DNA of 64,000 nucleotides, taken from contig NZ_MUJK01000003.1 of the NCBI RefSeq assembly GCF_002906155.1, forward strand, positions 62,001 through 126,000, given 5' to 3'. The stretch is from Pseudomonas laurylsulfativorans. GTDB taxonomy: Bacteria > Pseudomonadota > Gammaproteobacteria > Pseudomonadales > Pseudomonadaceae. The position numbers and the translations under genes are program-made. Below, piece by piece: positions 8,998-16,808 of this stretch. The notes beneath the pieces were generated by a model, which worked only from the letters and a program-made list of their open reading frames with translations, had not been told where the DNA came from and did not search any database. Positions within the stretch are counted from its first letter, which is position 1. The number at the start of each line of letters is the position of its first letter.

Positions 8998-10335
8998 ATG
9001 CCCGTTACCCCCGATATTCTGCTTCAGGCCTCCAGGCAGGCCAAGACTCAGGCTGCGTCCGCCAATCCTCCGGCGCTGACCGCTGAGCCCGGAGGCAAGG
9101 CCGCAAGCTTCGCTCATGTCTATGCCAATCAGGCCCAGAACAAGCCCGATGCGGTGGCTGATGCCTCGTTCAAGCCGGGTCGTGACAAAAGCTCCGATGC
9201 CGCTGGAAAAAAAGACGCTGGCAACGACAAGTCTGCCGCCCGCGAGCGGGTGGTTGCCGATGGCGGCAAATCCTTGCCTGCCGGCAAGACGGCCGACGAT
9301 GATGCGGCGGATGTCGACCAGGCTCCAGTCGTCGATGCCGCGCCGGTCGATCCGGCGCTTGATCCCTCCTTGCAGCAAGCCGTACAGCCAGTGATACCTG
9401 CGCCGACAACTCCCGCCGTGGCCGACACTGTGCCACCAGCGGTTGACGCGGCGGTTGCTGCAGCCATCACCGCGACAACCACGCCGGCACAGACCACTAC
9501 AGACGGCGATTTCGATCCGGAGGCTGATCCTCTCGACGCCCTGCCAGCGTTACGTCTGGCGATGGAACAGAGCGGTCACGTGTCGGCTTCCAGCCAGGCA
9601 CAGTCCAGGGCGGCACCGACCCAGGCGCAAGCCCAGGCTGACGGTGAGCTGACTTCGGCGCAAAACTTTGCCGCCGGCATGGCGACCATGCTGGATGTTC
9701 AGGCCGACAAGAACAGCGCCGGTCAGGACGGCGACAAGGCGTTCAGCGGCTTGATCGATGACGGCCTGAAGGACCTCAAGTCCGCCAGCAGCGACACCCG
9801 TGTCGATGATTTCGCCAACCGCCTGGCAGCACTGACCCAGGCGGCGACGCCGAAGACTGCCAACGCCTTGCCGGTGAACCAGCCGATCGCCATGCACCAG
9901 AGCGGGTGGACCGAAGAGGTGGTGAACCGGGTCATGTACCTGTCCAGCGCCAATCTCAAGGCGGCGGACATCCAGTTGCAGCCCGCTGAGCTCGGGCGCC
10001 TGGACATTCGGGTGAACATGGTTCCCGATCAGCAGACCCAGGTCACGTTCATGAGCGCGCATCCGGGAGTTCGTGAGGCGCTGGATGGCCAGGTCCATCG
10101 TTTGCGCGACATGTTCGCACAGCAGGGCATGGGGCAGGTCGATGTCAACGTTTCGGATCAGTCCCGTGGTTCGCAGCAAGGGCAGGAACAAGCCCGGCAA
10201 AGCCAGACCGGGCGGACCAGCGCCAGCGGCGGCCGCCTCGATTCAATGGATGACGACCTGACGCCTGGCGTCGCTGAGGTGGCTGCCAATACCACCAGTG
10301 TGATCGGCTCCAGCGCGGTCGATTACTACGCCTGA
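8998..10335 (+). CDS. fliK: FliK, flagellar hook-length control protein
   Basis: A 445-residue secreted molecular ruler that ends hook growth by switching export specificity through FlhB. The N-terminal two thirds are low-complexity Ala/Pro/Asp/Gln-rich, as usual for the ruler part. The conserved Flg_hook domain spans about residues 300-395 (LQLQPAELGRLDIRVNM, VREALDGQVHRLRDMF). The tail is Gln/Ser-rich. ATG 8998 has GCGGAGA upstream. An upstream in-frame ATG (8926) would precede the sigma-54 promoter's start site and is not used. Confidence 0.93.
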   Translation: MPVTPDILLQASRQAKTQAASANPPALTAEPGGKAASFAHVYANQAQNKPDAVADASFKPGRDKSSDAAGKKDAGNDKSAARERVVADGGKSLPAGKTADDDAADVDQAPVVDAAPVDPALDPSLQQAVQPVIPAPTTPAVADTVPPAVDAAVAAAITATTTPAQTTTDGDFDPEADPLDALPALRLAMEQSGHVSASSQAQSRAAPTQAQAQADGELTSAQNFAAGMATMLDVQADKNSAGQDGDKAFSGLIDDGLKDLKSASSDTRVDDFANRLAALTQAATPKTANALPVNQPIAMHQSGWTEEVVNRVMYLSSANLKAADIQLQPAELGRLDIRVNMVPDQQTQVTFMSAHPGVREALDGQVHRLRDMFAQQGMGQVDVNVSDQSRGSQQGQEQARQSQTGRTSASGGRLDSMDDDLTPGVAEVAANTTSVIGSSAVDYYA

Positions 10336-10351
10336 CCAAACGCAAAACCCT

Positions 10352-10466
10352 CTGTAGGAGCGAGCTTGCTCGCGATGATCGTTAACGATAACGCGTGCTT
10401 GCTGGCTAAACGCGGCGCTCTTGAATTCTTCGCGGGCAATCGAGCGTCGACCGGCTCGCTCCTACA
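10352..10466. repeat. REP pair (family A, one arm degraded) between fliK and fliL
   Basis: An intact left arm (TGTAGGAGCGAGCTTGCTCG) and a right arm with an insertion or scramble around CGAGCGTCGACCGGCTCGCT. The right edge ends exactly where the fliL sigma-54 promoter begins. Confidence 0.75.
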
Positions 10467-10481
10467 TGGCATAACACTTGC
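10467..10481 (+). promoter_or_regulatory. Sigma-54 promoter of fliLMNOPQR-flhB
   Basis: TGGCAT-N5-TTGC followed by T, with correct -24/-12 spacing, 51 bases before fliL. It fits the RpoN/FleQ control known for the fliL operon in P. aeruginosa. Confidence 0.75.
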
Positions 10482-10532
10482 TCTTGCCTTGCCGTGCGAC
10501 TGTGAAAAACCGATTAGTGACGGATTATTGGC

Positions 10533-11036
10533 ATGGCGAAGAGCGACGCAGCAGTAAAAGACCCCGCAACCAAAGGCAAACTCAAGCTGATTATCTTGAT
10601 CGTGGTGGCCCTGCTGCTGGCGATCGGTGTGTCCGTGGGGGCGACCTGGTACTTCATGCACAGCGCTCAGAGCAAACCTGCCGCCGCCGTGGCGCAAACA
10701 GCTCCCGTCGGCAAGCAGCCAGCGATTTTCGAGTCGATGGCACCGGCTTTCGTGGCCAACTACAACCAGAACGGTCGCCAGCGCTACATGCAAGTGAGCG
10801 TCACCATGCTCGCGCGCAACCAGGTGGATCTGGATGCACTCAAGGTCCACATGCCGGTGATCCGCAACAACCTTGTCATGCTGTTCTCCGGGCAGGACTT
10901 CGCCACGCTCGCCTCGCCGGTCGGCCAGGAAATGCTGCGGCAGAAAGCCACCGCCAGCGTGCAGGAAGTGGCGCAGAAAGAGCTCGGCAAAGTGGTGATC
11001 GAACAGTTGCTTTTCACTAATTTCGTACTGCAGTAG
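10533..11036 (+). CDS. fliL: FliL, flagellar basal-body-associated protein
   Basis: A 167-residue single-pass inner-membrane protein that surrounds the stator and supports motor torque. A Lys-rich cytoplasmic N-terminus is followed by a membrane segment at about residues 20-43 (LIILIVVALLLAIGVSVGAT) and a periplasmic stomatin-like domain ending VVIEQLLFTNFVLQ, the usual FliL C-terminus. It is the first gene of the second flagellar operon, 9 bases before fliM. Confidence 0.94.
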   Translation: MAKSDAAVKDPATKGKLKLIILIVVALLLAIGVSVGATWYFMHSAQSKPAAAVAQTAPVGKQPAIFESMAPAFVANYNQNGRQRYMQVSVTMLARNQVDLDALKVHMPVIRNNLVMLFSGQDFATLASPVGQEMLRQKATASVQEVAQKELGKVVIEQLLFTNFVLQ

Positions 11037-11045
11037 GAACACGAC

Positions 11046-12014
11046 ATGGCCGTGCAGGACCTGCTGTCCCAGGATGAGATCGACGCGCTGTTGCATGGCG
11101 TCGACGATGGTCTGGTACAGACCGAAAATGCTGCCGAACCCGGCACCGTCAAAAGCTATGACCTGACCAGCCAGGATCGCATCGTCCGTGGACGCATGCC
11201 GACCCTCGAAATGATCAACGAGCGTTTCGCCCGCTATACCCGCATCAGCATGTTCAACATGCTGCGTCGCTCGGCAGACGTTGCGGTCGGTGGCGTGCAG
11301 GTGATGAAGTTCGGCGAATACGTGCACTCGCTGTACGTGCCGACCAGCCTCAACCTGGTCAAGATCAAGCCCCTGCGCGGCACCGCGCTGTTCATCCTCG
11401 ACGCCAAGCTGGTGTTCAAGCTGGTGGACAACTTCTTCGGCGGTGATGGCCGGCACGCCAAGATCGAAGGGCGTGAATTCACCCCGACCGAACTGCGTGT
11501 GGTGCGCATGGTGCTGGAGCAGGCGTTCGTCGATTTGAAAGAAGCCTGGCAGGCGATCATGGAAGTCAACTTCGAGTACATCAACTCGGAAGTGAACCCG
11601 GCCATGGCCAACATCGTCGGCCCGAGCGAAGCCATTGTGGTGTCGACCTTCCACATCGAACTCGATGGCGGTGGCGGTGACCTGCACGTGACCATGCCGT
11701 ACTCGATGATCGAGCCGGTGCGTGAAATGCTCGACGCCGGCTTCCAGTCGGACCTCGACGACCAGGACGAGCGCTGGGTCAACGCCCTGCGCCAGGACGT
11801 GCTGGACGTCGACGTGCCGATCGGTGCGACGGTGGCTCGTCGTCAGTTGCGCCTGCGCGACATCCTGCACATGCAGCCGGGGGATGTGATCCCGGTCGAC
11901 ATGCCGGAAGAAATGATCATGCGCGCCAACGGCGTGCCGGCCTTCAAGGTCAAGATGGGCTCACACAAGGGCAACCTGGCTTTGCAAGTGATCGAGCCGA
12001 TCGAGCGCCGTTGA
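11046..12014 (+). CDS. fliM: FliM, flagellar motor switch protein
   Basis: A 322-residue C-ring protein. Residues about 5-18 (DLLSQDEIDALLHG) are the conserved peptide that binds phosphorylated CheY. The central CheC-like domain and a C-terminal SpoA domain (about residues 245-320, ending KGNLALQVIEPI) follow. It works with FliG and FliN to reverse rotation in response to CheY. It starts with AGGAACACGACATG. Confidence 0.97.
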   Translation: MAVQDLLSQDEIDALLHGVDDGLVQTENAAEPGTVKSYDLTSQDRIVRGRMPTLEMINERFARYTRISMFNMLRRSADVAVGGVQVMKFGEYVHSLYVPTSLNLVKIKPLRGTALFILDAKLVFKLVDNFFGGDGRHAKIEGREFTPTELRVVRMVLEQAFVDLKEAWQAIMEVNFEYINSEVNPAMANIVGPSEAIVVSTFHIELDGGGGDLHVTMPYSMIEPVREMLDAGFQSDLDDQDERWVNALRQDVLDVDVPIGATVARRQLRLRDILHMQPGDVIPVDMPEEMIMRANGVPAFKVKMGSHKGNLALQVIEPIERR

Positions 12015-12081
12015 CCGGCGCTCGTGCCCATTCGCGATTAAACCGAATTCTGAATTTTTGCTCGCCGAGGACACTGACAAT

Positions 12082-12528
12082 ATGAACACGCAAGACGACC
12101 AGGCTCTGGCTGATGAGTGGGCAGCGGCCCTGGAAGAAACCGGTGATGCCGGGCAGGCTGACATTGACGCCTTGCTGGCCGCCGATTCCGCCAGTTCCGC
12201 GTCCAACCGCCTGCCAATGGAAGAGTTCGGCAGCGTGCCGAGAAGCAACGAGCCGGTCAGCCTGGAAGGCCCGAACCTGGACGTGATCCTCGATATCCCG
12301 GTGTCGATCTCCATGGAAGTGGGCAGCACCGACATCAACATCCGCAACCTGCTGCAACTGAACCAGGGCTCGGTGATCGAACTGGATCGCCTGGCCGGCG
12401 AGCCGCTGGACGTGCTGGTCAACGGTACGCTCATCGCTCACGGTGAAGTGGTGGTGGTCAACGAGAAGTTCGGCATCCGCCTGACGGACGTGATCAGCCC
12501 AAGTGAACGCATCAAGAAGCTGCGCTGA
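12082..12528 (+). CDS. fliN: FliN, flagellar motor switch protein
   Basis: A 148-residue C-ring protein that docks the FliH/FliI complex. The acidic N-terminal extension (about residues 1-65) is usual in Pseudomonas, and the SpoA domain follows (LDVILDIPVSISMEVGST to INPSER-type end ISPSERIKKLR). The start at 12082 is chosen because GAGGACAC precedes it at good distance. A TTG 24 bases upstream is in frame but lacks such a site. The stop is directly followed by the fliO GTG with no gap. Confidence 0.95.
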   Translation: MNTQDDQALADEWAAALEETGDAGQADIDALLAADSASSASNRLPMEEFGSVPRSNEPVSLEGPNLDVILDIPVSISMEVGSTDINIRNLLQLNQGSVIELDRLAGEPLDVLVNGTLIAHGEVVVVNEKFGIRLTDVISPSERIKKLR

Positions 12529-12984
12529 GTGAAAAAGGTTCTGGGGGCTTTGCTGGGGGCTGCGCTGGCCGTGCCGTTCAGTGTGCTGGCGGCCGAACCG
12601 GTTGCAACGGCGACCACGGCTGCGGCACCGGCAGTGAGCAGTGGTGTGGCTGGCCAGCTGACACAGCTGGTGTTCGGCTTGCTGCTGGTGCTGGGGCTGA
12701 TCTTCCTCCTCGCCTGGTTGCTGCGTCGGGTCCAGCAGGCCGGTCCGGCCGGCAAGGGGCAGGTGATCGAGATTGTCGGCTCTCGCGCACTGGGGCCGCG
12801 TGATCGCCTGATGCTGGTGCAGGTTGGCAACGAGCAGATTCTGTTGGGCTTGAGCCCTGGCAGTATCACTGCGCTGCACGTTCTCAAGGAGCCGGTGCAA
12901 GTGCCGACTACTGACAAGCCGACACCGGAATTTGCCCAGCGCCTCTTGGAGATGCTGGGTAAAGATCAGAAGGATAAGAAGTAA
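12529..12984 (+). CDS. fliO: FliO, flagellar export-gate assembly factor
   Basis: A 151-residue inner-membrane protein that helps assemble FliP rings. The N-terminal hydrophobic signal-like stretch ([18 protein letters not shown]) is followed by a membrane segment at about residues 45-63 ([19 protein letters not shown]) and a cytoplasmic domain with [17 protein letters not shown], the FliO signature. It starts with GTG immediately after the fliN stop, and its TAA overlaps the ATG of fliP (TAATG), so translation is probably coupled. Confidence 0.93.
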   Translation: MKKVLGALLGAALAVPFSVLAAEPVATATTAAAPAVSSGVAGQLTQLVFGLLLVLGLIFLLAWLLRRVQQAGPAGKGQVIEIVGSRALGPRDRLMLVQVGNEQILLGLSPGSITALHVLKEPVQVPTTDKPTPEFAQRLLEMLGKDQKDKK

Positions 12985-13742
12985 TGGGTGCGCTACGCAT
13001 CGTCTTGACGCTGACCCTGATGCTGGCCGCGCCGCTGGCATTCGCTGCCGATCCGCTGTCGATCCCGGCCATCACCCTGGGCACCAACGCACAGGGTGCG
13101 CAGGAATACTCGGTCAGCCTGCAAATCCTGCTGATCATGACCGCGCTGAGCTTTATCCCGGCGTTTGTCATGCTGATGACCAGCTTCACCCGGATCATCA
13201 TTGTCTTCTCGATCCTGCGCCAGGCCCTGGGCCTGCAGCAGACGCCGTCGAACCAGATTCTCACCGGCATGGCGCTGTTCCTGACTCTGTTCATCATGGC
13301 GCCGGTGTTCGACCGGGTGAACCAGGACGCCTTGCAGCCGTATCTGGCGGAAAAACTCACGGCCCAGGATGCGGTCGCCAAGGCGCAGGTGCCGATCAAG
13401 GATTTCATGCTCGCCCAGACCCGCACCAGCGATCTGGAGCTGTTCATGCGCCTGTCCAAGCGCACTGACATCGCAACGCCGGAGCAGGCGCCGCTGACCA
13501 TCCTGGTACCGGCCTTCGTGACCTCTGAGCTGAAAACGGCGTTCCAGATCGGCTTCATGATCTTCATTCCGTTCCTGATCATCGACCTGGTCGTGGCCAG
13601 TGTGTTGATGGCCATGGGTATGATGATGCTCTCGCCGCTGATCATTTCCCTGCCGTTCAAGATCATGCTGTTCGTGCTGGTCGATGGCTGGGCGTTGATC
13701 ATCGGCACACTGGCCAGCAGCTTCGGCGGTGTGTCGCCATGA
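12984..13742 (+). CDS. fliP: FliP, flagellar export-gate protein
   Basis: A 252-residue core subunit of the FliPQR export gate. A cleavable signal peptide (about residues 1-21, ending PLAFA-A) is characteristic of FliP. Four membrane segments follow, with the family signature [20 protein letters not shown] near residue 67. Its stop overlaps the fliQ start (ATGA). Confidence 0.97.
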   Translation: MGALRIVLTLTLMLAAPLAFAADPLSIPAITLGTNAQGAQEYSVSLQILLIMTALSFIPAFVMLMTSFTRIIIVFSILRQALGLQQTPSNQILTGMALFLTLFIMAPVFDRVNQDALQPYLAEKLTAQDAVAKAQVPIKDFMLAQTRTSDLELFMRLSKRTDIATPEQAPLTILVPAFVTSELKTAFQIGFMIFIPFLIIDLVVASVLMAMGMMMLSPLIISLPFKIMLFVLVDGWALIIGTLASSFGGVSP

Positions 13743-14008
13743 CGCCAGAAGTTGCGGTCGACATCTTCCGTGAGGCGCTGTGGCTGACCACCATGATGGT
13801 GGCGGTGCTGGTGATCCCGAGTCTGCTGGTGGGCCTGCTGGTGGCGATGTTCCAGGCCGCCACGCAGATCAACGAACAGACCTTGAGCTTTTTGCCGCGC
13901 CTGCTGGTGATGCTGGTGACCCTGATCGTGGCGGGGCCGTGGCTGGTGCAGACCTTCATGGAGTACATCCTGCAGTTGTACGGCAGCATTCCGCAGGTCA
14001 TCGGCTAA
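13739..14008 (+). CDS. fliQ: FliQ, flagellar export-gate protein
   Basis: An 89-residue protein with two membrane hairpin helices ([20 protein letters not shown] and [16 protein letters not shown]) joined by the conserved loop [17 protein letters not shown]. Length and sequence are typical. It overlaps fliP by 4 bases and ends 3 bases before fliR. Confidence 0.97.
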   Translation: MTPEVAVDIFREALWLTTMMVAVLVIPSLLVGLLVAMFQAATQINEQTLSFLPRLLVMLVTLIVAGPWLVQTFMEYILQLYGSIPQVIG

Positions 14009-14011
14009 GCC

Positions 14012-14797
14012 ATGTCTTCACTGCTGCAATTGACGGATACCCAGATCAGCACCTGGGTGGCGGCGTTCATGTTGCCGCTGTTTCGCGTCGGCGCCTTATT
14101 GATGGTCATGCCGGTGTTCGGCACATCCCTGGTGCCCAAGCGCATCCGCCTGTATTTCGCCCTGGCGATCACCGTAGTCATCGCGCCCGGCCTGCCACCG
14201 ATGCCGCCAGTCAATGCGCTGGACTTGAGCGGGTTGCTGCTGATTGCCGAACAGATCCTTGTCGGCGCGATCCTGGGGTTCTCGCTGCAGCTGTTCTTCC
14301 AGGCGTTCGTGGTCGCCGGGCAGATTGTCGCGATCCAGATGGGCATGGGCTTCGCTTCGATGGTCGACCCCACCAACGGCGTGTCGGTGGCGGTCATCGG
14401 GCAGTTCTTCACCATGCTGGTAACGCTGATGTTCCTGGCGATGAACGGTCACCTGGTGGTGTTCGAGGTGCTGACCGAGAGCTTCACCACGCTGCCGGTG
14501 GGTAGCGGGTTGATGGTCAATCATTACTGGGAGCTGGCCGGCAAGCTGGGATGGGTGCTGGGCGCGGCACTGTTGCTGGTATTGCCGGCGATCACCGCGC
14601 TGCTGGTGGTCAACATCGCCTTTGGCGTGATGACCCGGGCGGCGCCGCAACTGAACATCTTTTCCATCGGTTTCCCGCTGACCCTGGTGCTCGGCCTGTT
14701 TATCGTCTGGGTCGGGCTGGCGGACATTCTCAACCAGTATCAACCGCTGGCCATCGAGGCCCTGCAGTTTTTACGCGAACTGGCAAAGGCGCGCTGA
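14012..14797 (+). CDS. fliR: FliR, flagellar export-gate protein
   Basis: A 261-residue polytopic membrane protein that completes the FliP5Q4R1 gate. It has about six hydrophobic segments. The conserved stretch GFSLQLFFQAFVVAGQIVAI near residue 89 and NIAFGVMTRAAPQLNIFSIG near 205 identify the family. It ends 3 bases before flhB. Confidence 0.97.
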   Translation: MSSLLQLTDTQISTWVAAFMLPLFRVGALLMVMPVFGTSLVPKRIRLYFALAITVVIAPGLPPMPPVNALDLSGLLLIAEQILVGAILGFSLQLFFQAFVVAGQIVAIQMGMGFASMVDPTNGVSVAVIGQFFTMLVTLMFLAMNGHLVVFEVLTESFTTLPVGSGLMVNHYWELAGKLGWVLGAALLLVLPAITALLVVNIAFGVMTRAAPQLNIFSIGFPLTLVLGLFIVWVGLADILNQYQPLAIEALQFLRELAKAR

Positions 14798-14800
14798 GGC

Positions 14801-15940
14801 ATGGCTGAGAGCGAAAGCGGTCAGGACAAAACAGAAGACCCCACGGAGAAAAAGAAAAAGGACGCCCGGGAGAAGGGTGAGATCGCCCGTTCCAAGGAGC
14901 TCAATACCCTGGCGATCATGCTCGCCGGTGCCGGCGCGCTACTGGTTTTCGGTGGAGCGCTGGCCGAGGACATGATGGAGTTGATGCGCCTGAACTTTTC
15001 CCTGTCGCGGGAGGTAGTGCTGGATCAGCGCTCGATGGGCACCTACCTGCTGCACTCGGGGCAGATTGCCCTGCTGGCAATCCAGCCGGTGATGATCACC
15101 TTGTTGCTCGCCGCCTTGATCGTTCCGATATCCCTCGGCGGCTGGTTGTTCTCCGCCGGCACCATGGCCCCCAAGTTCAGCCGCATGAACCCCGGCGCCG
15201 GCCTCAAGCGCATGTTCTCGGCCAAGGCCATCGCTGAGCTGCTTAAGGCCCTGGCGAAGTTTTTCATCGTGTTGTTCGTGGCCCTGCTGGTGTTGTCGGC
15301 GGACATCGACGATCTGCTGCGAATCGCCCACGAACCGCTGGACCGGGCGATTATCCACAGCCTGCAAGTGGTCGGTTGGAGCACCCTGTGGATGGCTTGC
15401 GGGCTGATCATCATCGCCGCCGTCGACGTGCCGATACAGCTCTGGGAAAGCATCAAGAAACTGAAAATGACCAAGCAGGAAGTGCGCGACGAGCACAAAG
15501 ACCAGGAAGGTCGACCGGAGGTCAAGCAGCGGATTCGACAGCTGCAGCGCGAGATGTCCCAGCGGCGGATGATGGCGGCAATTCCCGAGGCCGACGTGGT
15601 CATCACCAACCCGACGCACTACGCCGTGGCCCTCAAATACGACCCGGAGAAGGGCAGTGCGCCGGTGCTGCTGGCCAAAGGTAGCGACTTCCTGGCCCTG
15701 AAGATCCGCGAGATCGCGGCGGCCAACGAGATCTTGCTGCTGGAGTCCCCTGCGCTGGCGCGCTCGATTTACTACTCCACCGAGCTGGAGCAGGAAATTC
15801 CCGGCGGGCTCTACCTGGCGGTCGCACAGGTGCTGGCTTACGTCTATCAGATTCGACAGTACCGGGCAGGCAAGGGCAAGCGACCTGAACCGCTCAAGGA
15901 TGACCTGCCGATCCCGCCGGATTTGCGCCGCGATTCCTGA
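14801..15940 (+). CDS. flhB: FlhB, flagellar export substrate-specificity switch
   Basis: A 379-residue protein with a charged N-terminus (EDPTEKKKKDAREKGEIARS), four membrane segments and a cytoplasmic domain. The autocleavage motif NPTH is at residues 270-273. Cleavage there, with FliK, switches export from hook to filament subunits. The C-terminal tail is rich in Lys/Pro. It is the last gene of the fliL operon. A separate small gene at 35954-36283 encodes a protein resembling only the part after NPTH. Confidence 0.97.
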   Translation: MAESESGQDKTEDPTEKKKKDAREKGEIARSKELNTLAIMLAGAGALLVFGGALAEDMMELMRLNFSLSREVVLDQRSMGTYLLHSGQIALLAIQPVMITLLLAALIVPISLGGWLFSAGTMAPKFSRMNPGAGLKRMFSAKAIAELLKALAKFFIVLFVALLVLSADIDDLLRIAHEPLDRAIIHSLQVVGWSTLWMACGLIIIAAVDVPIQLWESIKKLKMTKQEVRDEHKDQEGRPEVKQRIRQLQREMSQRRMMAAIPEADVVITNPTHYAVALKYDPEKGSAPVLLAKGSDFLALKIREIAAANEILLLESPALARSIYYSTELEQEIPGGLYLAVAQVLAYVYQIRQYRAGKGKRPEPLKDDLPIPPDLRRDS

Positions 15941-15960
15941 GTTTCGCGCTGCCGCTGAAG

Positions 15961-15992
15961 GCCCCTTCGCGGCAAGCCCGCTCCCACAGGGT
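15961..15992. repeat. Single REP-like element after flhB
   Basis: CCCCTTCGCGGCAAGCCCGC followed by TCCCACAGG is a lone REP-type palindrome arm in the 91-base gap between the converging flhB and cytochrome b561 genes. No clear terminator with a T-run was seen in the gap. Confidence 0.55.
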
Positions 15993-16031
15993 TCTGCGCA
16001 AGCCGCACTGGCCTGCGCCGGCCTTTTCAGC

Positions 16032-16586
16032 TCAGCGCCTGATTTTGAGCAGCATTCCGGCGAGGACGTCGTCCTTGTCGATAAAGTGGTGTTTTATCGC
16101 CACCAGCAGATGCCCGCCGACCAGTGCGCCACAGCACCACGATGTCCAGGTATGAATGTACTTGGCCAAGTCGTAGAGGTCGGGATCAGGGGCAACCAGA
16201 GGCGGTAAAAGAAACAGTCCCGCCACAAGAATCGGTTTGTCTGCAACAGAACTCCAGTACCAGCCTGAAAGGGGCAATGCAATCAGCGCAATGGCGTAAA
16301 GCAGGATGTGACCGATCATCGCGCCTTGCTTCATCAGTCCGCTCATGTGGTCTGGAAGCGCTGGAGGTGGATTCTTCAGGCGCCAGGCAACTCGCACGAC
16401 AATCATGAAAAGCAGCGTGCTAGCCAATGCCTTGTGCAAAAAAGTGAGTTCGTGGTGGGGGTTCAGTTCATCACGCCAGTGCGTGGCCAGGATCCCCAAC
16501 GCCCAACTGCTCATCCAGACAAGTGCCATGCCCCAGTGCAGCCACTTGGCGGTGTTGGAGTATTCCGTGGTTTTTGCCTTCGGCAT
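16032..16586 (-). CDS. Cytochrome b561-family membrane protein
   Basis: A 184-residue protein with four hydrophobic segments and the spaced histidines of the b561/Ni-hydrogenase cytochrome b fold (WLHWGMALVW, LTFLHKALASTLL, GHILLYAIALIALPLSGWYW, ALVGGHLLVAIKHHF). These proteins bind two haems b and pass electrons across the inner membrane, usually from quinol; the partner here is unknown. The start at 16586 is supported by GGAGGAAGG. An upstream ATG would add 13 residues. It lies on the opposite strand between flhB and flhA, which otherwise would be adjacent, and has no obvious link to flagella. Confidence 0.85.
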   Translation of the reverse strand: MPKAKTTEYSNTAKWLHWGMALVWMSSWALGILATHWRDELNPHHELTFLHKALASTLLFMIVVRVAWRLKNPPPALPDHMSGLMKQGAMIGHILLYAIALIALPLSGWYWSSVADKPILVAGLFLLPPLVAPDPDLYDLAKYIHTWTSWCCGALVGGHLLVAIKHHFIDKDDVLAGMLLKIRR

Positions 16587-16731
16587 CGTTGCCTTCCTCC
16601 TATTCAAGGTCTTGTCGATTTGCATCGTGGCGCGCGATGTTGGAGGGCGTGCATTAACCGACTATTAGGCCGGCTCAAAATCAAGGGGTCGCGACCTGCA
16701 AAAGCCCTCTGATTCGCCCCTTCGCAAAAGT

Positions 16732-16746
16732 TGGAAAGCTTCTTGC
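16732..16746 (+). promoter_or_regulatory. Probable sigma-54 promoter of flhA
   Basis: TGGAAA-N5-TTGC keeps the invariant GG and GC at the correct distance for RpoN and ends 62 bases before the flhA start. The -24 element is weaker than at fliE or fliL. flhA is RpoN/FleQ-dependent in P. aeruginosa. Confidence 0.55.
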
Positions 16747-16808
16747 AGTAGCCGCCCCGAGCCTGCTTCAGGCGTCAAAAGTTTGCTTTAAAGGAACGGG
16801 GAAAACCG

